Source: Diprion similis (taxonomy: Eukaryota > Arthropoda > Insecta > Hymenoptera > Diprionidae). From it: a DNA stretch of 64,000 nucleotides. Where the stretch lies: positions 23,520,001 to 23,584,000 of the forward strand of contig NC_060110.1 in assembly GCF_021155765.1 (NCBI RefSeq), read 5' to 3'. The notes under the pieces are model-generated. The model was not told the DNA's origin, did no database searches, and saw only the letters and a list, made by a program, of their open reading frames with translations. Positions 62,901 to 64,000 of the stretch are shown here, one piece after another (the stretch's first letter is position 1; each line of letters starts with the position of its first letter). The translations under genes were made by a program, and so were the position numbers.

Positions 62901-64000
62901 CTGGATTTATTATTACGAAATGAATAAACAGATCGAAAATTTGACAGCCACACGAGAAAGTCAGATGAATTTTTAAACATGTTGACAAAGATCTTGATTC
63001 CACCAAATTATTCAGTTACTCCCCCTTATTAATGGTGCAATGTGTTATACGAGCATTTTGAATTGAAAATAATTTTCAAAAAATTATATTTTCTCAATAT
63101 TTGGAATAAAATTAGATTGACAAGATACGAACAAGAAGATCAATCCGGAGAGTAAACGCGCTTGGTATAAATTTTCATGCTAGTATGTGATTAAAAGTTC
63201 GTAAAACAAAATGTAACGTTTCGTTGATCTTCGTCCGTTTTATGTATTCCCTTTTCTTCTTCTTTATAGTTCTGTTTAACTTTTTCCACGGTGATCTCAT
63301 CCAGATATATACATCATTTATTTTTATATATCTTCGTATCCGTTGCTATAATGAGTGAAAAGTCAAACACAAGCATTAGCTGAAAACATAAATAACGTAA
63401 AAACTGAAGGCAAATAGAACGTGAAGCAAGTGCGCAAGTATAAATATAACTCACTGAGACTTTATAATGCCGGAAGTTTTCTATGAAACTTGTTCATCAG
63501 GTAGGTAACCGAAGCTAAATTTTAGGTTCGTACCGCCATTTCAAAAAAGACATTTCATTATATTTTCGAATATGGCAACCAGTCCAAAAATGTAACTTCC
63601 GTTGCGCAGCTGACGCTGCTTTGTAGCACTGAGTTTCGGAGGAATTATATAATTATACACGGAAATGAATATCGATAATGGATATCCTCAAGTTATTCAA
63701 CTATTAATAGAAAATAAATAAAAATTCTAGTTACATCCATTTGCGAAAGAAGGAAGGGCATCGAGTGGGTCGAGTCAAACTCCGTAAGAATCGGGGGTTC
63801 CCCGCTCGCAGACTGCAGAGCCTCGAGGGTTTGTAATTAAAAAGGTCCTGCAGAAACGGCGGTATAGAGGCGTGCCAGCCGCAGGCAGTCGACCAAAGGG
63901 TGGCCAGCTAGGCGGAAAAGCTCACTCGAGAACAAGCTGCACCACACTAGACCGCAAATACTTTTAATTATACCCGTCTACCCGTATATGGGACTATAAA
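56991..64000. other. Gene-poor region downstream of VPS28
   Basis: No exon is supported on either strand. Short open frames (60-120 codons, for example 58533-58772 and 62347-62706) show no domain and no splice partners. The stretch contains TA-rich simple sequence at about 60520-60550, a TATAAATA word near 58876 without a matching initiator, and a palindromic homeodomain-type site at 62102-62123. It could be intergenic or the intron of a large gene. Confidence 0.5.
62090..62123. promoter_or_regulatory. Homeodomain-type site cluster with a 22-bp perfect palindrome
   Basis: TAATCC (62090-62095, the K50 or bicoid/Otx type) and TAATTA (62096-62101) are followed at once by a perfect 22-bp palindrome, 62102-62123. 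Its centre is CTAATTAG, flanked by inverted ATTAC/GTAAT arms. Such packing suits cooperative homeodomain dimers. The motifs are seen; the function is inference, since AT-rich DNA produces TAATTA often. Confidence 0.35.

Overview
The window is animal nuclear DNA, almost certainly from an insect. Genes are split by introns with GT..AG ends, intergenic and intronic DNA is AT-rich with microsatellites, and one beta-tubulin carries the six-residue insertion known from insect beta-3 tubulins. A hymenopteran (perhaps a sawfly) is a reasonable guess from general composition and short CCTAA-type telomere-like words, but nothing here proves the order. There are no bacterial operons, rRNA genes or CRISPR arrays.

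Layout. 1-12.9 kb has no gene I can support, only a promoter-like patch at 0.9-1.9 kb and a few small repeats. 13.1-36.4 kb is a cluster of four intact beta-tubulin genes in a mirrored order: beta-1 type (+, 13123-17682), beta-3 type (+, 23364-31754), a strongly diverged beta-tubulin (-, 32439-34147) and a beta-tubulin with an axoneme-type tail (-, 34810-36444). 37.1-46.6 kb (-) is a nine-exon SLC22-like organic cation transporter with a 6.3 kb second intron. 51.26-54.63 kb (+) encodes a long, mostly disordered protein that I read as an insect homologue of the DNA-repair scaffold SPIDR. 56.0-56.7 kb (+) is the ESCRT-I subunit VPS28, with an untranslated first exon at about 55.2-55.3 kb. 57-64 kb shows no gene; its most notable item is a palindromic homeodomain-type site.

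How the parts relate. All four tubulins share an intron after codon 19 and keep the MREI N-terminus used in tubulin mRNA autoregulation, so they arose by local duplication. Their differences fall where isotypes usually differ: the H1-S2 loop, the M-loop and the C-terminal tail. This suggests housekeeping (beta-1), developmental (beta-3), axonemal/testis (the tail-motif gene) and an unknown, probably germline, role for the diverged copy. The diverged copy has an in-frame, very basic 35-codon stretch after its TAG stop, which is the most unusual signal in the window. The transporter, SPIDR-like and VPS28 genes look like unrelated neighbours. All exon coordinates were built by hand from splice consensus, reading phase and protein family continuity.
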